Origin: Rhodoferax sp.
GTDB lineage: Bacteria; Pseudomonadota; Gammaproteobacteria; Burkholderiales; Burkholderiaceae_C
Direction of reading: 5' to 3'
DNA length: 64,000 nucleotides
Assembly (NCBI RefSeq): GCF_025354435.1
Contig: NZ_JANXMU010000032.1
Span: 124,001 to 188,000, forward strand
Every line of letters starts with the position of its first letter. Position 1 is the first letter of the stretch. A program made the position numbers and the translations under genes. The notes beneath the pieces are model-generated. The model ran no database searches. It saw nothing but the letters and a program-made list of their open reading frames with translations, and had not been told where the DNA came from. This document shows, in pieces, positions 10,122-18,302 of the stretch.

Positions 10122-11035
10122 TATTTCTCCTCCGGCCAGTAAAGGCGGTTGGGGTTGTCGACCAACAGCTTTTGCTGCAATTCGGCGGTGGGGGCAATGT
10201 GCGGGATGAAGTCCACCAGCAGGCCGTCGTCGGGCATGTGGTCCTTCAGGTTGGGGTGGGGCCAGTCGGTACCCCAGAGCACGCGGTCGGGAAACTGCTC
10301 GACGATGCGCTTGGCAAACGGGATCACGTCCAAGTAGGCATTTTGTTCGCCGTTCAAGGCCTTGGGGCCGGTCACGCTCAGGCGTTCGGGGCAGGTCACC
10401 TTGCTCCACACATTGCTATGCTCGCGCATGAACTTCTCGAACAGCGCGAACTGCGGGCCGTCTACCGGCAGCGCCACGTCGGGGCGGCCCATGTGGTCCA
10501 CCACCACGGTAGTGGGCAGCGCAGTAAAGAAGTCCCACAGCTCGGGCAGGTCTACCGCCTCAAAGTAGATCACCACATGCCAGCCCCAGGCATGGATGCG
10601 GGTGACGATTTCCAGCAGCTCGTCCTTGGGGGTAAAGTCCACCAGCCGCTTGACGAAGTTAAAGCGCACGCCGCGCACACCGGCATCGTGCATAGCCTGA
10701 ATTTCTGCATCGCTGATGCTGCGTTTGACGGTGGCCACGCCACGCGCCTTGCCATTCGCGGCCTTCAGCGCATCGACCATGGCGCTGTTGTCCGAGCCGT
10801 GGCAGGTGGCCTGCACCACCACGTTCTTGGCAAACCCCAGATGGTCGCGCAGGGCGAACAGCTGGGCTTTGGAGGCATCGCAGGGGGTGTACTTGCGCTC
10901 GGGGGCGAACGGGAACTCCGCGCCAGGGCCGAACACGTGGCAGTGCGCATCCACAGCGCCTGCGGGCAGCACAAAGCGGGGTTTGCTGGGGCCGGTGTAC
11001 CAGTCCATCCAGCCGGGGGTCTTGGTAAATTCCAT
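10121..11035 (-). CDS. ligI: 2-pyrone-4,6-dicarboxylate hydrolase
   Basis: 304 residues of the amidohydrolase superfamily. 'VDAHCHVFGP' is the first metal/substrate histidine motif, and 'WGTDWPHPN' near the C-terminus carries the conserved catalytic aspartate. It hydrolyses the PDC lactone to 4-oxalomesaconate. The start MEFTK (11035) is chosen because a near-perfect GGAGGTGA sits five bases upstream; the track start is six codons earlier. It ends in the TAATG overlap with ligA. It corresponds to PmdD of Comamonas. Confidence 0.95.
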
Positions 11036-11052
11036 CAAAGTCACCTCCATCA

Positions 11053-11119
11053 ATTGCTATTAACTTGATAGCTACTAGCGTAGGTACAACATACGCCAGA
11101 GGCCGATTTTCTTTAAATT
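11053..11119 (-). repeat. R1 repeat copy within the pmd operon
   Basis: Reverse-oriented copy between ligK and ligI: 'gatagctactagcgtaggta' and 'cagaggccgattttctttaaattt'. Its right end supplies the AT-rich bases reaching the ligK stop codon. It is well conserved at both ends and sits inside an operon, so it is transcribed. Confidence 0.8.
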
Positions 11120-11808
11120 TAGTCGATGTACTTCAAACCGGCTTTTTCCAGCGGCTCGCGCATCTTGTACATGTCCAGGCCCAGCACACCGGCCGCCAGC
11201 TTGGCGCGCTTTTCGCCTTCGAAGCTTTCGCGGTGCTCGGCCGTCTCGGCCACCTGCATGGCGATGGCTGCGGGCACCACCACGATGCCGTCCACGTCGG
11301 CAATCACCACGTCACCGGGGTTGACGATGGCACCAGCGCAGATGATCTGCACGTTGACCGAACCCAGCGTAGCCTTGATCGTGCCCTTGGCGTGGATGGC
11401 TTTGCTAAACACCGGGAAGCCCATTTTTTGCAGCTCGTCCACGTCACGCACACCACCGTCGATGATCAGGCCCTTGGCACCGCGGGCCTGGAAGCTGGTG
11501 GCCAGCAGGTCGCCGAAGAAGCCGTCTTCGTTCTCGGTGGTGCAGGCGGCCACGGCCACGTCACCGGGCTGCAACTGCTCTGCAGCCACGTGCATCATCC
11601 AGTTGTCGCCGGGCTGCAGCAGCACGGTGACTGCGGTGCCGCAGATGCGCGCGCCCTGGTAGACGGGGCGCATGTAAGGCTTCATCAGGCCGACGCGGCC
11701 CATGGCCTCGTGGATGGTGGCCACGCCGAGTTTGGACAGGCGCTCTACGGCGGCCGGGTCGGCGCGGACGATGTTGCGTTTGACGATGCCGAGGTTGTTC
11801 ATGCTCAT
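11119..11808 (-). CDS. ligK: 4-carboxy-4-hydroxy-2-oxoadipate aldolase / oxaloacetate decarboxylase
   Basis: 229 residues of the RraA-like/HMG aldolase family. The motif around '[17 protein letters not shown]' contains the G-x-R-D element that positions pyruvate and the divalent metal. It splits 4-carboxy-4-hydroxy-2-oxoadipate into pyruvate and oxaloacetate, the last step of the pathway. Start MSMNN with AGGAG eight bases upstream. It lies 18 bases after ligJ. It corresponds to PmdF. Confidence 0.95.
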   Translation of the reverse strand: MSMNNLGIVKRNIVRADPAAVERLSKLGVATIHEAMGRVGLMKPYMRPVYQGARICGTAVTVLLQPGDNWMMHVAAEQLQPGDVAVAACTTENEDGFFGDLLATSFQARGAKGLIIDGGVRDVDELQKMGFPVFSKAIHAKGTIKATLGSVNVQIICAGAIVNPGDVVIADVDGIVVVPAAIAMQVAETAEHRESFEGEKRAKLAAGVLGLDMYKMREPLEKAGLKYID

Positions 11809-11826
11809 AGGGATCTCCTGAATGGT

Positions 11827-12867
11827 TTAACGGCCTTGGGCCTTCAATGCAGCGTCAAGACGCGGGAAGACACGGCGGGCGTTGCCCTCGTAGATCTGGG
11901 CGCGGTCGGCATCGCTCAAAATCTTGCTGGCTTCGATGTAGCGCTTGGTGTCGTCGTAGTAGTTGCCGGTTTCGGGGTCGATGCCGCGCACCGCGCCGAT
12001 CATTTCGCTGGCAAACAGCACGTTTTTCACCGGGATCACGGTGTTCAGCAGGTCAATGCCGGGCTGGTGGTACACGCAGGTATCGAAGTAGATGTTGTTG
12101 AGCAGGTGCTCGCTCAGCAGTGGCTTCTTCAGCTCTTGCGCCAGGCCCCGGAAACGGCCCCAGTGGTAAGGCACCGCGCCGCCGCCGTGCGGAATCAAAA
12201 AGCGCAGCGTGGGGAATTCCTTGAACAGGTCGCTGGTCAGGCACTGCATGAAGGCGGTGGTGTCGGCGTTCAGGTAGTGCGCGCCGGTGGTGTGGAAGCA
12301 GGCGTTGCAGCTGGTGCTGACGTGGATCATGGCGGGGATGTCGTACTCCACCATCTTCTCGTAGATGGGGTACCAGGCCTTGTCGCTCAAGGGGGGCGAA
12401 TTCCAGTGGCCGCCGCTCGGGTCAGGGTTCAGGTTGATACCGACGTTGCCGTATTCCTTGACGCATTTTTCCAGCTCGGGGATGCAGGTGGCCGGATCCA
12501 CGCCGGGGCTTTGCGGCAGCATGGCCGCGCCGATGAAATGCTGGGGGAACAACTGGGCGACCCGGTAGCAAAGTTCGTTGCAAATGGCCGCCCAGGTGCT
12601 GGACACGTTGAAGTCGCCAATGTGGTGGGCCATGAAGCTGGCGCGCGGGCTGAAGATGGTGAGGTCGGAGCCGCGCTCTTTCATCAAGCGCAGCTGGTTG
12701 GATTCGATGGTTTCGATCAGCTCGTCGTCGCTGATCTTCAGGTCGGACACCTTGGGCATCATGGCCGGGTCTTTGATGCCGGCGATCTGCTGGTTGCGCC
12801 AGTTTTCCAGCGATTTGGGGGCCGTGGTGTAGTGGCCGTGGCAGTCGATGATCAGGGGTTTTGTCAT
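11827..12867 (-). CDS. ligJ: 4-oxalomesaconate hydratase
   Basis: 346 residues of the amidohydrolase superfamily. The metal-binding 'IIDCHGHYTT' is at the N-terminus, with 'AMIHVSTSCN' and 'FLIPHGGGAVPYHWGRF' further on. It hydrates 4-oxalomesaconate to 4-carboxy-4-hydroxy-2-oxoadipate. It lies second in the operon after the ModA-like gene and immediately before the aldolase. It corresponds to PmdE. Confidence 0.95.
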   Translation of the reverse strand: MTKPLIIDCHGHYTTAPKSLENWRNQQIAGIKDPAMMPKVSDLKISDDELIETIESNQLRLMKERGSDLTIFSPRASFMAHHIGDFNVSSTWAAICNELCYRVAQLFPQHFIGAAMLPQSPGVDPATCIPELEKCVKEYGNVGINLNPDPSGGHWNSPPLSDKAWYPIYEKMVEYDIPAMIHVSTSCNACFHTTGAHYLNADTTAFMQCLTSDLFKEFPTLRFLIPHGGGAVPYHWGRFRGLAQELKKPLLSEHLLNNIYFDTCVYHQPGIDLLNTVIPVKNVLFASEMIGAVRGIDPETGNYYDDTKRYIEASKILSDADRAQIYEGNARRVFPRLDAALKAQGR

Positions 12868-12910
12868 GGTGTGCGTCTCCTTGGTTTGAATTTAGTCGGC
12901 AGGCAGGGTC

Positions 12911-13600
12911 TTAAACAGGGTCCATACCCTGAGCGCGTTTGGCTTCGGCCACTTCAGGGGAATTCATGTAGTCGAGCAGGGCGCGTACGGCATCGGGCTG
13001 TACGCTGTTGGTAGCCACCCCGGCTGAAAAAATGGTGGTGACCTGGATGGCCGGTGGCAGTGGCCCCAGGATGGTGATGCCGTCCAGCGGCAGCAGTTCG
13101 CTCAGTTGCTGGAAACCCAGCTCCACCTCACCGCGCGCCACCAGTGCCCCCACGGGCACGCCGGGCGGGGCCTGGACAATGCGGCTCTGGATGCTGGCGG
13201 CAATACCCCAGCGCTCAAACAGCTTGGCCAGTGCCACGCCGCTCGGGCCGGTGGAGTAGCTGATGCTGCGGGCGGCCAGCACCGCGGCGCGCACAGCATC
13301 TTCGCTGGAAATATCGGGCCGTGCCGCCCCAGCTTGCACCGCCACTGCCACGCCGGAGCGGACCAAGTCCACCCGGGAACCCGCCCGCAAATGGCCTGCA
13401 GCGGTCAGTTTGTCGATGGCATCCGATGCCAGCACCACCACGTCGAACGTTTCACCCGCCTGTACGCGCTTGGCCGCGTCGACACCACCCACGGATGCCA
13501 TATCGACGCGCAATCCAGAACGTTGCTGGAACCCGGCCACCAATTCAGCCAGCAGCAGGCGCGTAGCCATCGAAGAAATACCCTTGATTACAGTCGTCAT
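12911..13600 (-). CDS. ModA-like periplasmic-binding-fold protein without signal peptide (PmdU-like)
   Basis: 229 residues of the bacterial extracellular solute-binding type II fold (ModA/KdgM-like). It reads directly into the mature fold ('MTTVIKGISSMATRLLLAELV') with no signal peptide, so it is predicted cytosolic. 'FDVVVLASDAIDKL' and 'SISYSTGPSGVALAKLFERWG' fit ModA domains. No cognate permease or ATPase is nearby. It is first in the protocatechuate operon and divergent from the LysR regulator. From memory, Comamonas sp. E6 has an uncharacterised pmdU at this position, followed by transporter pmdK, which is missing here. Function unknown; a ligand sensor or chaperone is possible. Confidence 0.75.
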   Translation of the reverse strand: MTTVIKGISSMATRLLLAELVAGFQQRSGLRVDMASVGGVDAAKRVQAGETFDVVVLASDAIDKLTAAGHLRAGSRVDLVRSGVAVAVQAGAARPDISSEDAVRAAVLAARSISYSTGPSGVALAKLFERWGIAASIQSRIVQAPPGVPVGALVARGEVELGFQQLSELLPLDGITILGPLPPAIQVTTIFSAGVATNSVQPDAVRALLDYMNSPEVAEAKRAQGMDPV

Positions 13601-13673
13601 GGCAGGCCGTTTGCAGAGTGGGACATTGCCACCATTGTGGCTACGGTGCTGCGCAAAGCCAAGCCGGAAGACT

Positions 13674-13712
13674 CTCTATCAGATATTGCAATTCGGCATA
13701 ATAGAGATAGAG
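13674..13712. promoter_or_regulatory. Probable LysR binding site and divergent promoter region
   Basis: Inverted repeat CTCTATC...GATAGAG with a 25-base AT-rich spacer, placed 13-51 bp upstream of the LysR gene and about 75 bp upstream of the operon's first gene. Position and symmetry fit a LysR-type operator controlling both directions. Confidence 0.45.
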
Positions 13713-13724
13713 GTATAGCCAAAT

Positions 13725-14630
13725 ATGGATCTTAAACAAATCGAATATTTCGTCAGGGTGGCCGAACTTGGCAGTTTCACCCGCGCCGCCGTGGCGCTGG
13801 ACATGGCCCAGCCCGCCCTGAGCCGCCAAGTGCGCCTGCTGGAGGTGGAGCTGCGGCAAAACCTGCTGGTGCGCAATGGCCGGGGGGCCACACCCACCGA
13901 GGCGGGCAAGCTGCTGCTGGAACACGGCCGGGGCATCCTGCACCAGGTGGAACGCGCCCGCGAAGAGCTGGGCCGGGTGCGCGGTGGGCTGGCGGGCCGG
14001 GTGGCAATTGGCCTGCCCAGCAGCCTGGCGCGCGTACTCACCGTACCGCTGACGCGGGCCTTTCGCCAGCAAATGCCGGATGCATCCCTGTCGATCCGCG
14101 AAGGCCTGTCGGTGGATCTGCAGCAGTCGCTGGTCAGCGGGCGGCTCGACATTGCCGTGCTCTACAACGCCCAAAGCAGCTTAGAGACCGACATCAGCCC
14201 GCTGATGGAAGAAGAGCTACTGTTGGTGCAGGCCCGGCCGCCCGGCCTGCCCGAAGACCCACCGCCCGCGCCGATTGCGCTGAAAGCCGTGGCCCTGCTG
14301 CCGCTGGTCATCCCCAGCCGCCCCAACGCCATCCGCATGCATGTCGAAGCCGAGATGGCCAAGATCGGCTGCCGCCCGCTGGTGGCGCTGGAGATCGACG
14401 GCGTGGCCGCCATCCTGGACCTGGTGGCCGACGGTGCGGGCAGCGCCCTGCTGTCGCGCCACGCCGTGGCCAGCTCGATCCGCCCGTCAGCCTTCACCAC
14501 CCGCGCCATCCAGCAACCGGCCCTGCGCACCAAGGTGGCCCTGGCCACCAGTTCGCTGCGCCCCAGCACCTTGACCCAGCAGGCCACGCTGGAGCTGATC
14601 CGCAGCACGGTGGCGCAGTGGGCGGGGTGA
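13725..14630 (+). CDS. LysR-family regulator of the protocatechuate operon (PmdR/LigR-like)
   Basis: 301 residues. N-terminal winged HTH: 'MDLKQIEYFVRVAELGSFTRAA' with recognition region 'QPALSRQVRLLE'. The effector domain (about 90-295) has the periplasmic-binding fold. It is divergent from the meta-cleavage operon with a 124 bp shared intergenic region that holds an inverted repeat. Expected to activate the operon with protocatechuate or a pathway intermediate such as 4-carboxy-2-hydroxymuconate semialdehyde as inducer; the effector is inference. Confidence 0.88.
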   Translation: MDLKQIEYFVRVAELGSFTRAAVALDMAQPALSRQVRLLEVELRQNLLVRNGRGATPTEAGKLLLEHGRGILHQVERAREELGRVRGGLAGRVAIGLPSSLARVLTVPLTRAFRQQMPDASLSIREGLSVDLQQSLVSGRLDIAVLYNAQSSLETDISPLMEEELLLVQARPPGLPEDPPPAPIALKAVALLPLVIPSRPNAIRMHVEAEMAKIGCRPLVALEIDGVAAILDLVADGAGSALLSRHAVASSIRPSAFTTRAIQQPALRTKVALATSSLRPSTLTQQATLELIRSTVAQWAG

Positions 14631-14691
14631 TGCAGCCCCGCATAATCCAGCCTTGTCTAAAACTTACCCGCCGCATTACGCCGCACTTTCC

Positions 14692-15519
14692 ATGACTTTC
14701 AAACGCCAATTCCTCCAGTCCGTAGCCGCCCTGTCCGTGGGCCTGTTCCTCAGCGCTTGCGGCAAAGCGCCACCGGCCTCCGTGGCAGCCGAGCCTGCTG
14801 CATCGGCCCCTGCGGCACCCGCCCCCACACCGGCAGCCAAAGTGATTACCGTGGGCACCGACCCGACCTACGCACCGTTTGAGTTCCAGAACGAAAAAGG
14901 TGAAATCGTCGGTTTCGACATTGACGTGCTGAGCGCCGCCGCCCACAAGGCCGGGCTGGAAGTGAAGTTTGTCAGCACCCCGTGGGAAGGCGCGTTCACC
15001 GCGCTGGCCCAGGGCGACCGCGATGTGCTGGTGTCGGCCGTCACCATCACCGACGAACGCAAGCAGACCATGGACTTCTCCGACCCCTACTTTGAGGCCA
15101 GCCAGCTGATCGCCGTGCCCGCCAAGTCCGCCGTCACCAAACTGGACGACCTGAAGAAGAAGAAAATCGGCGTGCAAACCGGCACCACCGGCGAAGAGGT
15201 GGTGGTCAAGTTGCAAGGCAAAACCAGCACCAACATCAAACGCTTTGAATCCACCCCATTGGCCCTGGCCGAGCTGGCTGCAGGCGGCGTGGATGCCGTG
15301 GTGGCCGACAACGGCGTGGTCATCCACTACCTGGCCAACAACCCCACGGCAGGCTTCAAATCCATCAGCGATGCGGGCTTTGCCCCCGAGTTCTACGGCG
15401 TGGCCGTGAAAAAGGGCAACGCCGAGCTGCTGGCCCAGATCAACAAGGGCCTGGCCGACATCAAGGCCGATGGCAGCTACCAGAAGATCCACGACAACTA
15501 CTTCAAATCCACCAAATAG
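14692..15519 (+). CDS. Amino-acid-type ABC transporter substrate-binding lipoprotein
   Basis: 275 residues. Signal peptide with lipobox 'LFLSAC', then an Ala/Pro linker and a SBP_bac_3 domain beginning 'ITVGTDPTYAPFEFQNEKG'. 'DRDVLVSAVTITDERKQTMDFSDPYF' is the family signature. It binds a polar amino acid or related compound in the periplasm. Start chosen at MTFKRQF; the track TTG start adds 13 residues that spoil the signal peptide. A permease follows after an R2 element, but no ATPase gene. Proximity to mmuM suggests S-methylmethionine or methionine as cargo; this is inference. Confidence 0.88.
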   Translation: MTFKRQFLQSVAALSVGLFLSACGKAPPASVAAEPAASAPAAPAPTPAAKVITVGTDPTYAPFEFQNEKGEIVGFDIDVLSAAAHKAGLEVKFVSTPWEGAFTALAQGDRDVLVSAVTITDERKQTMDFSDPYFEASQLIAVPAKSAVTKLDDLKKKKIGVQTGTTGEEVVVKLQGKTSTNIKRFESTPLALAELAAGGVDAVVADNGVVIHYLANNPTAGFKSISDAGFAPEFYGVAVKKGNAELLAQINKGLADIKADGSYQKIHDNYFKSTK

Positions 15520-15521
15520 TG

Positions 15522-15648
15522 GCACACCCCCAGGCTGCAGTGCTTCGCAACTTTCGCCAACCCCCCTCGCATCTGTTTGCAAAAACAGATGCGACATGCA
15601 GGGGGCAACACCAGCAGCCTGGCAAAGCCAGTTCTGCGGTGTTCCTGG
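15522..15648 (+). repeat. R2 structured 3'-UTR repeat, copy A with nested hairpin
   Basis: Begins three bases after the binding-protein stop codon. It shares ~100 bp with copies at 28460-28557 and 41399-41496. It contains an AACACC...GGTGTT hairpin enclosing GCAG/CTGC and CTGGC-aaa-GCCAG. Unlike the others, its cccccTCGCAggggg hairpin is interrupted by an extra perfect hairpin CGCATCTGTTT-gcaa-AAACAGATGCG (about 15568-15593). Confidence 0.85.
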
Positions 15649-15716
15649 AAAACGCGGGTGCAGGCTGTCAAGGTTTGCCAGGTAGTCACTCGGCCTCATA
15701 AAAATCGGAGCACGCA

Positions 15717-16469
15717 ATGGTCTGGCGTTGGGACATTCTGGCCGGGTACGGCCCCCTGTTTGCACAGGGTTTGTGGATGACGGTGCAGCTCACGGTGATC
15801 GCCACCGGGGCGGGCATGCTGCTGGGCGCGGCGGTGGGGCTGGTCAACACCAGCAGCCTGGCACCGCCCTCCCCGCCCTGGCCGGTAGCCTGGGGCCTGA
15901 AGCTGCTGCGCGCGCTGGCCACGGCCTACGTGACCTTTTTTCGCGGCACGCCGCTATTTGTGCAGATTTTGCTGGTCCACTTTGCGCTGATGCCGCTGCT
16001 GATCCACCCCGACGGCGGCTGGCTGCTGCAGGGTGACATGGCCCGCGAATTCCGCCAGGAGCATGGGGCCTTTTTCTCCGGCGCGGTGGCGCTGACGCTG
16101 AACGCCGGGGCTTACATCTCGGAAATCTTCCGCGCAGGCATCCAGAGCATCCACTCCGGCCAGAATGCCGCCGCCCAAAGCCTGGGGATGAGCCCCTGGC
16201 TGAGCATGCGCTACATCGTGCTACCGCAGGCCTTTCGGCGCATGGTGCCCGCGCTGGTGAACGAAATGGTGGCCCTGGTCAAAGATACCTCGCTGGTCTC
16301 GGCCATCGGCCTGCTGGAGCTGGCCATGGCCGCCCGCACCGTGGCCGGGGCCTACTCGCGCTACTGGGAACCCTACCTGGCCATCTCGGCCATGTACCTG
16401 GTGCTGACCTGGACCCTGTCGCAACTGGCCAAAAAGCTCGAAGTGCCGGAACACGCACGCGGGCGTTAA
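15717..16469 (+). CDS. Amino acid ABC transporter permease
   Basis: 250 residues of the HisM/GlnP (PAAT) type. TM1 starts at 'GLWMTVQLTVIATGAGMLLG'. The EAA loop is visible as 'IHSGQNAAAQSLGMSPWLSMRYIVLPQAFRRM'. A 'FFRGTPLFVQILLVHF' signature is typical of the family. It probably works with the upstream binding protein. The cognate ATPase is not in this cluster, so a shared one from elsewhere is needed. mmuM follows after 16 bp and may be co-transcribed. Confidence 0.92.
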   Translation: MVWRWDILAGYGPLFAQGLWMTVQLTVIATGAGMLLGAAVGLVNTSSLAPPSPPWPVAWGLKLLRALATAYVTFFRGTPLFVQILLVHFALMPLLIHPDGGWLLQGDMAREFRQEHGAFFSGAVALTLNAGAYISEIFRAGIQSIHSGQNAAAQSLGMSPWLSMRYIVLPQAFRRMVPALVNEMVALVKDTSLVSAIGLLELAMAARTVAGAYSRYWEPYLAISAMYLVLTWTLSQLAKKLEVPEHARGR

Positions 16470-16485
16470 TTTTTATCTCTCCAAC

Positions 16486-17463
16486 ATGCCACTTTCTTCA
16501 CCTCTCTCCCCTTTAACCGCTTTCTTCGCCCAGCGGCCACTGGTGATTTTGGACGGAGCACTGGCCACCGAACTGGAGCGCCGGGGTGCCGATCTGAACG
16601 ACCCACTGTGGTCCGCCAAGCTGCTGATCGAGCAGCCCGCGCTGATCTACCAGGTGCACCTGGACTACTTCCAGGCCGGGGCCGACGTGGCCACCACCGC
16701 CAGCTACCAGGCCACTTTTGAGGGCTTTGCCAAGCGCGGCTTCGATGCCGCCACCGCCGCCCAGCTGATGCGCAACGCCGTGCGGCTGGCGGTGGAAGCC
16801 CGCGACACCTTTTGGGCCGAGCCCGCGCATCGCGTGGGCCGCATCCAGCCGCTGGTGGCCGCGTCGGTGGGCCCGTATGGCGCGATGCTGGCCAACGGCT
16901 CGGAGTACCGCGGCCACTACGGCCTGAGCGAAGAAGCCCTGATGGACTTCCACCGCCCCCGCCTGGCCGTGCTGGTGGATGCCGGGGCCGACCTGCTGGC
17001 CTGCGAAACCATTCCCTGCCTAGCCGAGGCCCGCGCCCTCGCCCGCCTGCTGCCTGAATTTCCCGGCGCGGCGGCGTGGATCAGCTTCTCGTGCCGCGAC
17101 GGCCTGCACACCAGCGAAGGTGAGCTGCTGGGCGACTGCGTGGCCGCGTTGGACGGTTACGCCCAGGTGGTGGCCGTGGGCGTGAACTGCACCGCGCCCG
17201 AGTACATTGCCTCGCTGGTGGACCAGATGCATGCGCGCACCACCAAGCCGCTGCTGGTCTACCCCAATTCGGGCGAGCACTATGACGCCACCCACAAGCA
17301 GTGGCACGGCAATCCCAGCGCCTCGCACTTTGCCGACCAGGCCCGTGGCTGGCACGCACGCGGGGCCCGGCTCATCGGCGGCTGCTGCCGCACATCGCCC
17401 GACGACATTGCCGCCGTACACCAGTGGGCCAGCGCATCGCTGCCACTGCATCTCCCCGCATGA
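16486..17463 (+). CDS. mmuM: Homocysteine S-methyltransferase
   Basis: 325 residues of the betaine-homocysteine/MmuM family. 'ILDGALATELERRG' is the N-terminal signature. The zinc cysteines are in 'GVNCTAP' and the paired 'GGCCRTSP'. It transfers a methyl group from S-methylmethionine or S-adenosylmethionine to homocysteine to make methionine. It lies after an amino acid permease, so import and use of S-methylmethionine is a reasonable inference. Its TGA overlaps the ATG of the next gene (ATGA). Confidence 0.93.
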   Translation: MPLSSPLSPLTAFFAQRPLVILDGALATELERRGADLNDPLWSAKLLIEQPALIYQVHLDYFQAGADVATTASYQATFEGFAKRGFDAATAAQLMRNAVRLAVEARDTFWAEPAHRVGRIQPLVAASVGPYGAMLANGSEYRGHYGLSEEALMDFHRPRLAVLVDAGADLLACETIPCLAEARALARLLPEFPGAAAWISFSCRDGLHTSEGELLGDCVAALDGYAQVVAVGVNCTAPEYIASLVDQMHARTTKPLLVYPNSGEHYDATHKQWHGNPSASHFADQARGWHARGARLIGGCCRTSPDDIAAVHQWASASLPLHLPA

Positions 17464-18209
17464 AGTGGCTTGCCGCCGCGCTGCTTTGGGCCTGCCTGGG
17501 CGCAGCCCAAGCCACCAGCTTTGCCGACATCCAGCGCATCAAGTCCACTGAAGGCATTCCCCGCTGGCGGGAAGCCGCGGAGAGGACGCGGGCGCTGCGG
17601 GCCGCCCCGCCCACAGACGCAGCGGCCGCCGCCTGGACAAGCTTGGACGCGGAAACCGACCCCCAGGTGGGCAAGGCCCCGCTGGACCAAACCACCGGCG
17701 CGCTCAACAGCGCCGACCTGCTGGTCAACGCCAGTTGGCTGCGCTGGCGCGTGCTGTCGGAAAACGCCGACGCGCGCTACTCGTTTGCCTACGCCATGGA
17801 CCTGGCCCGCATGCGCAGCGGCACCAACAACCTCGACAACTACGACGATGAAGCCGTCATCTTCTTCTTCCATGCCAAGCTGGCGCTGACCCTGGACGGC
17901 ATGCGCTGCACCGACCGCAGCAAGGCCGAGCACCTGCAAACCTGGTACGGCGGGCTGGACCGGCTGCAACCGCTGCTGCAAAAAGCCGCCCGTATGCCGC
18001 TGCCCGACAAGTCCGCCGCCATCCTGGAGGCCATTACCATGGAAGAAATGCTGGGCGAGCGCCCCGCCATGGGTTGGCTGTGCCCACGCCGCAGTGCCGA
18101 GGCCCCGTCCAGCACCGCACCGCCGCGCTACCTGTCCATTGACGCCTGGCGCAAGTACCGCAAAGACCTGCTGGAGCAATTGACCCGCAATGCGCTCAAG
18201 AATCTGTAG
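17460..18209 (+). CDS. Exported protein of unknown function
   Basis: 249 residues from ATG 17460, which overlaps the mmuM stop (ATGA). A signal peptide 'MKWLAAALLWACLGAAQA' has a clear AxA cleavage site. The mature part is mostly helical with no membrane segment. Two cysteines ('GMRCTDR', 'GWLCPRR') could form a disulfide in the periplasm. I recognise no domain. The track start is 53 codons upstream inside mmuM and is not used. Translational coupling to mmuM hints at co-expression only. Confidence 0.75.
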   Translation: MKWLAAALLWACLGAAQATSFADIQRIKSTEGIPRWREAAERTRALRAAPPTDAAAAAWTSLDAETDPQVGKAPLDQTTGALNSADLLVNASWLRWRVLSENADARYSFAYAMDLARMRSGTNNLDNYDDEAVIFFFHAKLALTLDGMRCTDRSKAEHLQTWYGGLDRLQPLLQKAARMPLPDKSAAILEAITMEEMLGERPAMGWLCPRRSAEAPSSTAPPRYLSIDAWRKYRKDLLEQLTRNALKNL

Positions 18210-18213
18210 CCCT

Positions 18214-18281
18214 AGATTTATAAGAAATCGGCCTCTAGCGTATATTCCACCTACACTATAAGCTACTATTTTTATAGCAAA
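18214..18281 (+). repeat. R1 repeat copy, well conserved
   Basis: Starts just after a stop codon: 'agatttataagaaatcggcc' then 'tctagcgtatattccacct' and 'agctactatttttatagcaa'. Among the best-conserved copies and usable as the family reference. Confidence 0.85.
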
Positions 18282-18302
18282 CCTACTTTGGAGCCACGCA
18301 CT

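Noticed and set aside
16470-16486. SAM or methionine riboswitch before mmuM
   Set aside because: The gap to the permease gene is only 16 bp, with no room for an aptamer.
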